This document shows, piece by piece, positions 1 to 6,423 of a DNA stretch of 7,082 bases; position 1 is the first letter of the stretch, and every line of letters starts with the position of its first letter. Both the position numbers and the translations under genes were made by a program. The notes under the pieces are model-generated. The model worked only from the letters and a program-made list of their open reading frames with translations, was not told where the DNA came from and ran no database searches. Origin of the DNA: Clostridia bacterium (GTDB taxonomy: Bacteria > Bacillota > Clostridia > DUPQ01); assembly GCA_028690885.1 (NCBI GenBank), contig JAQVAJ010000077.1:1-7082 (forward strand), given 5' to 3'.

Positions 1-1500
1 GATCTAGATCTCTATTCGGATAATAAGAATCTTTCAAATGAGGAATATCTTCTTAAGGCATATAATGATGAAAAACCGTTAAACTTGTTTCACACTATGT
101 TTAACTATGGAAAATACCTTTTTATATCCTCTTCCAGAAAGAACGGACTACCGGTAAATCTTCAGGGAATCTGGAATGGAACATATAATCCTAAATGGGA
201 TTCTGATATACATAATGATGAGAATGTACAAATGTGTTACTGGGCAAGTCTTGCCTTGGGGCAGTTTGATTCATCTATGGCCCTTTATGATTATTTTGAT
301 TCGCTTATTCCTCATTTTCGTGAAAATGCTAAAAAGATATATGGGTGCAGAGGAATTCTTGTGCCAATATGCATGAGCACTCATGGAAAGATAAGCGGAA
401 TGACAGGCAGATGGCAGTCTTGGATTTCAGCGGGAGGCTGGCTTAGTTCTCACTATTATGATTACTGGCTGTATACCAAAGATGATGATTTTCTAAAGCA
501 CAGAGCTGTGAGGTTTATGAAAGAGGTCGTGCTGTTTTATGAAGATTTTTTAATAACCGGAGAGGACGGAAAGTATATTTTTGTTCCTTCATTATCGCCT
601 GAAAATGTTCCTAATGTTGAACATGCGTCAATGATGTGTGTAAATGCGACAATGGATATTGCAGTAGCAAAACAGTCTCTTACCAATCTAATAACTGCCT
701 GTAGATATCTCGATATAGAGCAGGAGAATCTTGCAAGATGGGAAGCAATGTTGGATAAGATGCCTGATTACGAAGTAAACGAAGATGGCGCAATGAAAGA
801 ATGGCTGTATGATGATATAAAGGATAACTATTACCATAGGCATCAGTCTCATATATATCCTCTTTTTCCAGGATTTGAAATTACAAAAGAGAGTAATGGG
901 AAAATATATAATGCAATAAAGACTGCAGTTGATAAAAGACTAACTATTGGATTTGTTCAGCAGACAGGATGGTCATATGCGCATATGGCTAATATATATG
1001 CCAGACTGGAAGATAAAGATAACGCATATGCCTGTTTGAACTATATCTTAAGAGCATGTACGGGAAGTAACCTTTTCACTTACCATAATGATTGGCGCGA
1101 CCAGGGATTGACAGTTTACTGGTTTGGTCAGCATCCTCCATTTCAGATAGATGCTAATCTTGGATTTACTGCTGCTGTACTGGAAATGATGCTTTTCTCA
1201 AAACCAGGATTCTTAAGAATACTGCCAGCTTTGCCTGACCAATGGAAGAAAGGCAGAATAAAAGGTATACATACCAGAACTCGTACAAAATGTGATATAT
1301 CATGGGATAAGTCAGATATTGAAATAGCAATTTTTTCACTGGAAGACCAAAAAATAACCATTCAGCTTCCCGTTATTCCAAATAACATTAACAGCACTTG
1401 TAAAAATATTGAATTAATAAATACAGATTTGCAGAATAATTACAGTTACTACAGTGTAGAGCTCAAAAAAGACGAAAAATGCATAATAACTGTTAAGTAG
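1..1500 (+). CDS. GH95-family alpha-L-fucosidase-like glycoside hydrolase, 5'-truncated by window edge
   Basis: The frame is open from base 1 with no stop until the TAG at 1498-1500, giving 499 visible residues. The true start lies upstream, and a TTG at 85 is an internal Leu, not a start. By alignment with the complete paralog downstream, about 285 N-terminal residues (the GH95 beta-sandwich domain) are off-window. What remains is the (alpha/alpha)6-barrel catalytic domain and the C-terminal beta domain. Visible motifs are LPVNLQGIWNG, HNDENVQMCYW (bases 211-243), SPEN with the expected general acid Glu at 601-603, HRHQSHIYPLFPG, HNDW, and FQIDAN with the expected catalytic Asp at 1150-1152. 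Family knowledge: GH95 enzymes are inverting exo-hydrolases that remove terminal alpha-linked L-fucose or L-galactose. Oddities compared with the paralog: the first catalytic Asn is Asp (shared), NYW is CYW, NFG is NLG, and about six extra residues precede the WISAGGW motif. The family call is secure; substrate and activity are inferred. Confidence 0.9.
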   Translation, partial: DLDLYSDNKNLSNEEYLLKAYNDEKPLNLFHTMFNYGKYLFISSSRKNGLPVNLQGIWNGTYNPKWDSDIHNDENVQMCYWASLALGQFDSSMALYDYFDSLIPHFRENAKKIYGCRGILVPICMSTHGKISGMTGRWQSWISAGGWLSSHYYDYWLYTKDDDFLKHRAVRFMKEVVLFYEDFLITGEDGKYIFVPSLSPENVPNVEHASMMCVNATMDIAVAKQSLTNLITACRYLDIEQENLARWEAMLDKMPDYEVNEDGAMKEWLYDDIKDNYYHRHQSHIYPLFPGFEITKESNGKIYNAIKTAVDKRLTIGFVQQTGWSYAHMANIYARLEDKDNAYACLNYILRACTGSNLFTYHNDWRDQGLTVYWFGQHPPFQIDANLGFTAAVLEMMLFSKPGFLRILPALPDQWKKGRIKGIHTRTRTKCDISWDKSDIEIAIFSLEDQKITIQLPVIPNNINSTCKNIELINTDLQNNYSYYSVELKKDEKCIITVK

Positions 1501-1504
1501 GAGG
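1499..1504 (+). promoter_or_regulatory. Shine-Dalgarno of the second GH95 gene, overlapping the first gene's stop
   Basis: A perfect AGGAGG uses the last two bases of the upstream TAG stop. It sits only 4 nt before the ATG at 1509. The next in-frame ATG (1521) would be 16 nt away, too far, so 1509 is the better start. The SD/stop overlap suggests translational coupling of the two GH95 genes. Confidence 0.8.
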
Positions 1505-1508
1505 ATGT

Positions 1509-3812
1509 ATGTCAGACTATATGATTAAAGAAATGCCAGTCGCAAAATGGGATGAAGCTGTTCCGTTGGGAAATGGCAAAATAGGAGCTTTGCTTTTTGG
1601 AGGTATATTTAGAGAAAAGATAGTATTGAACCATGAAAGACTTTACAATAAGTCTGAACCTGTTGAAATAGGGGCTATAAGTCATAATATGGAAGCTATT
1701 CGGAAACTGATACTTGAAGGTCAGTATTCAAAAGCTGAACAGTTATATAAGAAGAGTGTTGATGATTCATATGAAAGCAAAAAGGGCATTGATCCATATC
1801 AGCCTTTAGGTTTTATGTATATAGGCCAGGAAATCAAAAAAGTTTTTTCTGATTATATCTTTAAACTGGATTTTAAGAAAGCACTAGCAGAAATATCATG
1901 GAAAGAAGATGAAGTTTTACTAAAAAGATCAACATTTATTTCATATGATGAGGATGTAATATGTGTGTGTATAGAAGCTTCTGAAGAAGGTTATATAACA
2001 GCAAGAGTAAACATTGAAGGTGGTTCTGAATCTAAAGGCGTTATGGAATATACTTTGGATACTGATGATGATTTTCTGGTTTACAAAGTTAAATATCCTA
2101 ATGGGTCTAACCATGGAGCGGTAGCGTATATTAAAGGAATAAATGGGATAAAAACTCATGATGAGAAGAATATACGAATCAGGAAATCTGACAAAACCTA
2201 TATTTTCGTAAAAACATATGTTAATGAAGATGACAATAAAGCAGTCAGCAGAATAAAAAAGCAGCTGTTAAAATGCGATTATGAAAAATTAAAAAGATCT
2301 CATACAAAAAAATGGAAACAGCTCTATGGAAGTGTTGCTTTAGATATTGGACAAAGCAGGAAAGCTAAAAGCAACGAACAACTTCTCAAGGAAGCATATA
2401 ACCAAAAAGCTTCAAAGGAGATAATACATACACTTTTCAATTATGGAAGATATCTTCTCATATCCTCTTCTAAAAAAGGCGGATTGCCAGCTAATCTTCA
2501 GGGTATTTGGAATGGAGACTATAATCCTGCATGGTCTTCAGATTTTCATCTTGATGAAAATATTCAGATGAATTACTGGGCAGCGCTTTCTTGTGGACTA
2601 AACGATTGCACAATGCCTTTTTATGACTATTTCGAGCAGTTCATAGAAGATTACAGGCAAAATGCAAAAAGAGTATATGGAGCTAAAGGCATACTGCTTC
2701 CTCTTGCGCAGACAACCGATGGAAAGTTCAATTCTCATTGGATTTCAGCAAGCGGCTGGATTGCTCAGCACTATTTTGATTACTGGCTTTATACTGCAGA
2801 TGATGATTTTTTAGTAAACAGAGCGATACCGTTTATGAAGCAGGTAGTACAGTTTTATGAAGATTATCTTATTATGGATAACTCTGGCACATATGTATTC
2901 GTACCATCATATTCGCCTGAAAACACACCGGTCTGCGAAAACAGATCATCGATATGTGTTAATGCTACTATGGATGTTGCAATAGCAAAAGAAGTTTTGA
3001 CAAATTTAATTTATGCATATAAGCATCTAGACATTACAGATGATGATTCAGAAAAATGGCAGGATATGCTTAGTAAAATGCCAGAATATATGATTAACGA
3101 GGATGGAGCTTTTAAAGAATGGCTTCATGAGGACTTGAAAGACAATTACTATCACAGACATCAGTCCCACATTTATCCTCTATTTCCTGGATATGAAATA
3201 ACAAAGCAGACATCACTTGAATATTATGAAGCAATTAAAAAAGCTGTAGACAAGAGGCTGCTAGTAGGTTTTAGCGAACAGACGGGATGGTCATATGCAC
3301 ATATGGCAAATATATATGCCCGTTTGGAGAATGGATATAAAGCTTCTATGTGTCTTTCAAATCTTATAAAATCCTGTGTTAAATCCAATCTTTTCACCTT
3401 CCACAATGACTGGAGAGGACAGGGTGTGACTGCTGACTGGTTTGGAGGAAATCCGCCATTTCAGATTGATGCAAATTTCGGATTTACCGCTGCAGTATTG
3501 GAAATGCTTGTGTTTTCCAAGCCTGCGTATATAAGGATTCTTCCTGCTCTAGATGAGAAATGGGAAAAAGGTTCAGTAAAAGGAATAAAAACCAGATGTG
3601 CATGTTCTGTGGATATTAAGTGGGACATTGTAAAAAAACGCATAACAGTTACATTAAACCCTATTAAAAGCAGTATTCTTACTCTTGAAATTCCGATGGG
3701 TTTTTCAGATATCTCCAATTCTGGCTGCAAAATCATTAATAAAAGGGATAAAAAATATGTAGATATTGAAATTGCAACTGGTACTACAGCAGTAATTGAA
3801 GTAAGCATATAA
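1509..3812 (+). CDS. GH95-family alpha-L-fucosidase-like glycoside hydrolase, complete, cytoplasmic
   Basis: This 767-residue protein has the full GH95 layout. The N-terminal beta-sandwich domain (about 1-275) opens with WDEAVPLGNGKIGALLFGG and a LNHERLYN motif. A linker follows, then the (alpha/alpha)6 catalytic barrel (about 300-670) and a C-terminal beta domain. Visible active-site motifs are LPANLQGIWNGDY, FHLDENIQMNYW (D349-E350-N351), SPEN with the putative general acid E471, HRHQSHIYPLFPG (549-561), and FQIDANFG with D654. In Bifidobacterium AfcA the base mechanism uses two Asn (421 and 423) plus Asp766 and acid Glu566. By eye, N351, E471 and D654 match three of these, while the first Asn is Asp here. 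There is no signal peptide or membrane segment, so it should act in the cytoplasm on imported fucosylated or L-galactosylated oligosaccharides. It follows its paralog by 8 nt and the two are roughly 60% identical by eye over the shared region. No transporter or regulator is visible. Confidence 0.93.
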   Translation: MSDYMIKEMPVAKWDEAVPLGNGKIGALLFGGIFREKIVLNHERLYNKSEPVEIGAISHNMEAIRKLILEGQYSKAEQLYKKSVDDSYESKKGIDPYQPLGFMYIGQEIKKVFSDYIFKLDFKKALAEISWKEDEVLLKRSTFISYDEDVICVCIEASEEGYITARVNIEGGSESKGVMEYTLDTDDDFLVYKVKYPNGSNHGAVAYIKGINGIKTHDEKNIRIRKSDKTYIFVKTYVNEDDNKAVSRIKKQLLKCDYEKLKRSHTKKWKQLYGSVALDIGQSRKAKSNEQLLKEAYNQKASKEIIHTLFNYGRYLLISSSKKGGLPANLQGIWNGDYNPAWSSDFHLDENIQMNYWAALSCGLNDCTMPFYDYFEQFIEDYRQNAKRVYGAKGILLPLAQTTDGKFNSHWISASGWIAQHYFDYWLYTADDDFLVNRAIPFMKQVVQFYEDYLIMDNSGTYVFVPSYSPENTPVCENRSSICVNATMDVAIAKEVLTNLIYAYKHLDITDDDSEKWQDMLSKMPEYMINEDGAFKEWLHEDLKDNYYHRHQSHIYPLFPGYEITKQTSLEYYEAIKKAVDKRLLVGFSEQTGWSYAHMANIYARLENGYKASMCLSNLIKSCVKSNLFTFHNDWRGQGVTADWFGGNPPFQIDANFGFTAAVLEMLVFSKPAYIRILPALDEKWEKGSVKGIKTRCACSVDIKWDIVKKRITVTLNPIKSSILTLEIPMGFSDISNSGCKIINKRDKKYVDIEIATGTTAVIEVSI

Positions 3813-3837
3813 ATGATAAGTCAAATCAAGAAAATAG

Positions 3838-3861
3838 TAGCCAAATGGTGTTAATTTGCTA
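3838..3861 (+). repeat. bulged inverted repeat in the intergenic gap (possible operator or weak hairpin)
   Basis: TAGCCAAAT (3838-3846) pairs with ATTTGCTA (3854-3861): 8 bp with one bulged C, around a 7-nt loop. A second, outer imperfect pair is AATGATAAG (3812-3820) with CTAATCATT (3859-3867), which uses some of the same bases. The inner palindrome covers the place where the -35 of the nearby promoter would fall. No U-run follows, so a strong intrinsic terminator is unlikely. In such AT-rich DNA the pairing could be chance. Confidence 0.35.
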
Positions 3862-3877
3862 ATCATTGTTGTATAAT
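3849..3877 (+). promoter_or_regulatory. candidate sigma-A promoter for the glmU-like/prs/pth/mfd operon
   Basis: A perfect TATAAT -10 lies at 3872-3877. At 17-bp spacing the -35 position (3849-3854) reads TGTTAA, a poor match to TTGACA. There is no standard TGn extended -10. The predicted transcript start, near 3884, would leave a leader of only about 15 nt, with the SD GGAG at its very 5' end. The position, in the only real gap of the window and just before a housekeeping operon, supports it. The weak -35 and short leader argue for caution. Confidence 0.5.
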
Positions 3878-3883
3878 TTAATT

Positions 3884-3887
3884 GGAG
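3884..3887 (+). promoter_or_regulatory. Shine-Dalgarno of the glmU-like gene
   Basis: GGAG is followed by an 11-nt spacer and then ATG at 3899. This decides the start against an upstream in-frame TTG at 3866, which has no SD and overlaps the -10 box. Confidence 0.6.
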
Positions 3888-3898
3888 ATGATGAGAAA

Positions 3899-4819
3899 AT
3901 GGATGATAAAAGATTTACTATTAAAGAAATGGAGTATTTCTCTGCATACAGAGAAAACATGGTATTCGGAGTGACTCCGAAGGAAATCCTGGAAGATAAA
4001 CTATTCAGCCTTGGATACTATTATGATGAAAGCGGTTTATCTGTTCCAGAAGATATATTCTACTGTCCTGTAAGTTTTATTGGTCAGTATATGAAAAAAA
4101 AGGGAAAGCTGGAATTTGAACCTGTGGATGACCCAATATCATATTACGAAGCTTACGAGCATGTAAAAACACAGATAAATATCGGACACATTGAAAATGG
4201 AGTCAGAATGCTTTCAGTTACGGAAACATATATTGATTATACAGTTAAAATAGCTCCAAAAGCTGTTATATATCCAAACTGCTTTATAGAGGGTGACTCA
4301 TATATAAGCGAAGACTGTATCATAGGTCCTGACACAAAGATTGAGTCATCCAGAGTAGAAGCAGGTACTTCAGTTATAAAATCAGTTGTTCTTGAAAGTT
4401 CAATCGGACAGAACTGCACGATTGGTCCATTTGCTTATATAAGGCCCCATACACGCATTAAAGATAAAGTAAAAGTTGGGGATTTTGTAGAACTTAAGAA
4501 TACGACAGTTGATAACAATACCAAAATTCCTCATTTCGTATATGCAGGAGATTCAGAGATAGGAAAAGCATGTAACATATCATGCGGTGTTATTACTGCA
4601 AATTATGATGGCAAGGCAAAATACAAGACAAAGATAGGTGATAATGTATTTGTAGGGTGCAATAGTACATTAGTAGCTCCGATAGAATTAGAAGATAACA
4701 CTTTCATTGCTGCAGGTTCGACCATAGTAGATGACGTAAAAACAGGAACACTTGCAATAGCAAGAGCCCACCAGGTCAATAAAGAAGGCTGGGTAGAAAA
4801 AACAGGAAGAATGAAATAA
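3899..4819 (+). CDS. GlmU-like glucosamine-1-phosphate N-acetyltransferase lacking the uridylyltransferase domain
   Basis: This 306-residue protein matches only the C-terminal half of GlmU (full GlmU is about 450-460 residues). Residues 1-75 are unrecognised and lack the nucleotidyltransferase signature (LAAGxGTRM). Residues 78-101 match the GlmU linker helix, ending in HIENGV. Hexapeptide repeats of a left-handed beta helix run from about 108 to 290, ending in the GlmU tail QVNKEGW. Residues aligned by eye to the E. coli acetyltransferase site are all present: R182 (R333), K200 (K351), H212 (H363), Y215 (Y366), N226 (N377), N235-Y236 (N386-Y387), K241 (K392), A272 (A423) and R289 (R440). C254 replaces S405, as also in Bacillus GcaD. 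Predicted role: acetyl-CoA-dependent acetylation of GlcN-1-P to GlcNAc-1-P for cell-wall precursors, with UTP transfer done by another protein. It occupies the normal glmU position before prs, 2 nt plus a short leader away. A paralog with a different acceptor is possible. Confidence 0.85.
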   Translation: MDDKRFTIKEMEYFSAYRENMVFGVTPKEILEDKLFSLGYYYDESGLSVPEDIFYCPVSFIGQYMKKKGKLEFEPVDDPISYYEAYEHVKTQINIGHIENGVRMLSVTETYIDYTVKIAPKAVIYPNCFIEGDSYISEDCIIGPDTKIESSRVEAGTSVIKSVVLESSIGQNCTIGPFAYIRPHTRIKDKVKVGDFVELKNTTVDNNTKIPHFVYAGDSEIGKACNISCGVITANYDGKAKYKTKIGDNVFVGCNSTLVAPIELEDNTFIAAGSTIVDDVKTGTLAIARAHQVNKEGWVEKTGRMK

Positions 4820-4840
4820 ATATGATCAAATCATACCATA

Positions 4841-4857
4841 AGGGGGAATGTGTTTTG
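4841..4857 (+). promoter_or_regulatory. Shine-Dalgarno and UUG start that define the prs N-terminus
   Basis: AGGGGG (4841-4846) lies 8 nt before an in-frame TTG at 4855. An in-frame ATG at 4822 has no SD and would add 11 residues unlike any Prs N-terminus. Starting at TTG gives MAKNDIKIMGGNANLKLA, which fits the family. Confidence 0.82.
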
Positions 4858-5835
4858 GCTAAGAATGACATCAAAATAATGGGTGGCAATGCTAATCTTA
4901 AACTTGCAGCCCAGATAGCAAATTATCTAGGTGTTCCGCTTTTGGAATCAAAAGTCGGCAGATTTGCTGATGGAGAAATCCAAATGCTTATAAATGAGCT
5001 TGTCAGAGGATCAGATGTTTTTATAATCCAGTCAACCTGTCCTCCGGTGAATGAGCATCTTATGGAATTACTGATAATGACAGATGCCTTGAAAAGGTCA
5101 TCAAGTGCAAGAGTAACAGCTGTAATGCCATATTTCGGATATGCAAGGCAAGACAGAAAAGCTCGTGCAAGAGATCCGATTTCAGCTAAACTTGTGGCAA
5201 ATCTTCTTACAACAGCAGGGGTGGACAGAATACTAACAATGGATTTACATGCTCCACAGATACAAGGATTTTTTGACATCCCTGTAGATCATCTGGAAGG
5301 TTCAATAATCTTTTCTGACATGGTTCTTGACTTGATGAAAGGAAAAGATAAGTCAGATTTTATTCTTGTTGCACCTGATACCGGATCGGTTAATCGCATA
5401 AGAAAAATGGCAGATCTTACAGAACTTCCCATAGCGATTACAGATAAAAGAAGAACCAGAGCCAATGAGTGTGAAATAATGAATATTATCGGGGACATAA
5501 AAGGGAAGACCGCCATTATTATGGATGATCTGATTGATACAGCCGGTACAATAACAAAAGCTGCTAATGTAGTAAAGGAAATGGGTGCAGAAAAAGTTTT
5601 TGTGTATGCTACTCATGGTATTTTGTCTGCTGATGCTGTAGAGAAAATAAAAGATTCAAGTATAGAAAAAATGTATCTTCTAGATACCGTTCCTATACCA
5701 GAATCAAAAATGATAGATAAAATAGAAATTGTTGAAGTTGCAAAACTGTTCTCAGAAGCGATATATAAGATATATACAAATACATCCATGTCAGCTTTAT
5801 TCAAATTTCCTCCTTCAATCGGGACAGAAAAATAA
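4855..5835 (+). CDS. prs: ribose-phosphate pyrophosphokinase (PRPP synthetase), class I
   Basis: The 326-residue cytoplasmic enzyme makes 5-phosphoribosyl-1-pyrophosphate from ribose-5-phosphate and ATP, feeding purine, pyrimidine, NAD, His and Trp synthesis. Family motifs in order: GRFADGE (about 36-41), PYFGYARQDRKARARDPISA (93-111), DLHAPQIQGFFDIPVDHL with catalytic His at 132, the flexible-loop basic residues of DKRRTR (197-202), and the ribose-5-phosphate/PRPP loop MDDLIDTAGT (223-232). Two small differences from Bacillus Prs are visible. The flag-region motif PDHGGV is PDTGSV (174-179), a DxGS variant I recall from clostridial homologs. The C-terminus runs about ten residues (KFPPSIGTEK) past the usual end near SYLF. 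The gene follows the glmU-like gene and overlaps pth by one base (TAATG), so it is part of the same operon. Function is highly certain. Confidence 0.96.
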   Translation: MAKNDIKIMGGNANLKLAAQIANYLGVPLLESKVGRFADGEIQMLINELVRGSDVFIIQSTCPPVNEHLMELLIMTDALKRSSSARVTAVMPYFGYARQDRKARARDPISAKLVANLLTTAGVDRILTMDLHAPQIQGFFDIPVDHLEGSIIFSDMVLDLMKGKDKSDFILVAPDTGSVNRIRKMADLTELPIAITDKRRTRANECEIMNIIGDIKGKTAIIMDDLIDTAGTITKAANVVKEMGAEKVFVYATHGILSADAVEKIKDSSIEKMYLLDTVPIPESKMIDKIEIVEVAKLFSEAIYKIYTNTSMSALFKFPPSIGTEK

Positions 5836-6419
5836 TGGATAGATATGTAATAACAGGATTGGGAAACATAGGACTGAAGTATAGGAATACCCGACATAAT
5901 ATAGGGTTTATGGTTATAGATGAATTATCAGATATATTTAACATAAAGGTTAAAAAAAACCATTGCCTTGCTAATGTTGGAGAGGGTATAATTAAAAACC
6001 ATCCTGTTGTTCTTGCCAAACCGAGAACATACATGAACTTAAGCGGACAGAGCATAAGAGCTCTTATGGACTGGTATAAATCCGATATATCCAGGCTCAT
6101 TGTAATATATGATGATATGGACTTGCCCTTAGGTGATGTTCGTATAAGGTATAAAGGAAGTGGCGGGACTCATAATGGCATGAAGTCCATTCTTAATCAT
6201 TTAGGGACAAATCAGTTCATAAGGATAAGGATAGGCATAGGCAGAGAACTGAATGAAGATGCAGTGAATTATGTTCTTGGGAGATTTCCAAAGCAGGAAA
6301 AACAGATAATATCTCAGGCTCTGGATACAGCAGTTAAAGCTATAACTTGCATATTATCTGAAGGAATAGATATTGCAATGAATAAATACAATAGCAAGAA
6401 AGATAAAGGTGATGTGTAG
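5835..6419 (+). CDS. pth: peptidyl-tRNA hydrolase
   Basis: The 194-residue enzyme cleaves the ester bond of peptidyl-tRNAs released prematurely from ribosomes, recycling tRNA. Length is usual for bacterial Pth. Catalytic and binding residues fall at E. coli numbers or within one position: N11, H21 (in TRHN), M67 and N68 (in KPRTYMNLSG), D93 (in IYDDMDLPLG) and N114 (in THNGMKSI). Two departures from consensus are visible: GLGNPG is GLGNIG (Ile12), and the usual GGHNG is GTHNG (Thr112). Neither removes a catalytic residue. The ATG start overlaps the prs stop by one base. A weak GGGA SD (5821-5824) precedes it, so translation is probably coupled to prs. The lysine-rich tail (NSKKDKGDV) is ordinary. 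Confidence 0.96.
   Translation: MDRYVITGLGNIGLKYRNTRHNIGFMVIDELSDIFNIKVKKNHCLANVGEGIIKNHPVVLAKPRTYMNLSGQSIRALMDWYKSDISRLIVIYDDMDLPLGDVRIRYKGSGGTHNGMKSILNHLGTNQFIRIRIGIGRELNEDAVNYVLGRFPKQEKQIISQALDTAVKAITCILSEGIDIAMNKYNSKKDKGDV
6406..6413 (+). promoter_or_regulatory. Shine-Dalgarno of mfd inside the end of pth
   Basis: AAGGTGAT, complementary to the 16S 3' end with one base missing from AAGGAGGTGAT, lies within the last codons of pth. It is 10 nt before the ATG at 6424 and supports that start. Confidence 0.6.
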
Positions 6420-6423
6420 TTAA

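Noticed and set aside
176..376. 66-codon plus-strand open frame inside the first GH95 gene
   Set aside because: It lies in another frame of a strongly conserved coding region and has no SD or recognisable domain.
3461..3808. 115-codon open frame on the minus strand
   Set aside because: It is the antisense shadow of a well-supported GH95 coding region, with no SD or family motif. The same applies to the minus-strand frames at 4923-5279, 5613-5897 and 5801-6100.
3866..3898. Upstream TTG start giving 11 extra residues on the GlmU-like protein
   Set aside because: It has no SD and overlaps the -10 box; ATG 3899 has GGAG at a usable distance.
3813..3898. Intrinsic terminator or riboswitch in the intergenic gap
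   Set aside because: There is no GC-rich stem followed by a U-run, and the gap is too short and unstructured for a known riboswitch.
4660..4662. C254 in place of the E. coli GlmU S405 as a sign of lost acetyltransferase activity
   Set aside because: Bacillus GcaD has the same VGCNS/IGCNS pattern, so this is a normal Firmicutes variant.
4822..4854. ATG start for prs at 4822
   Set aside because: It has no SD, and the 11 added residues do not fit the Prs N-terminus. TTG 4855 has a strong SD and gives the family N-terminus.
6219..6242. Short tandem pattern ATAAGG x2 then ATAGGC x2
   Set aside because: It encodes the conserved Pth stretch IRIRIGIG; the repeat follows from coding constraint and AT-rich codon choice.
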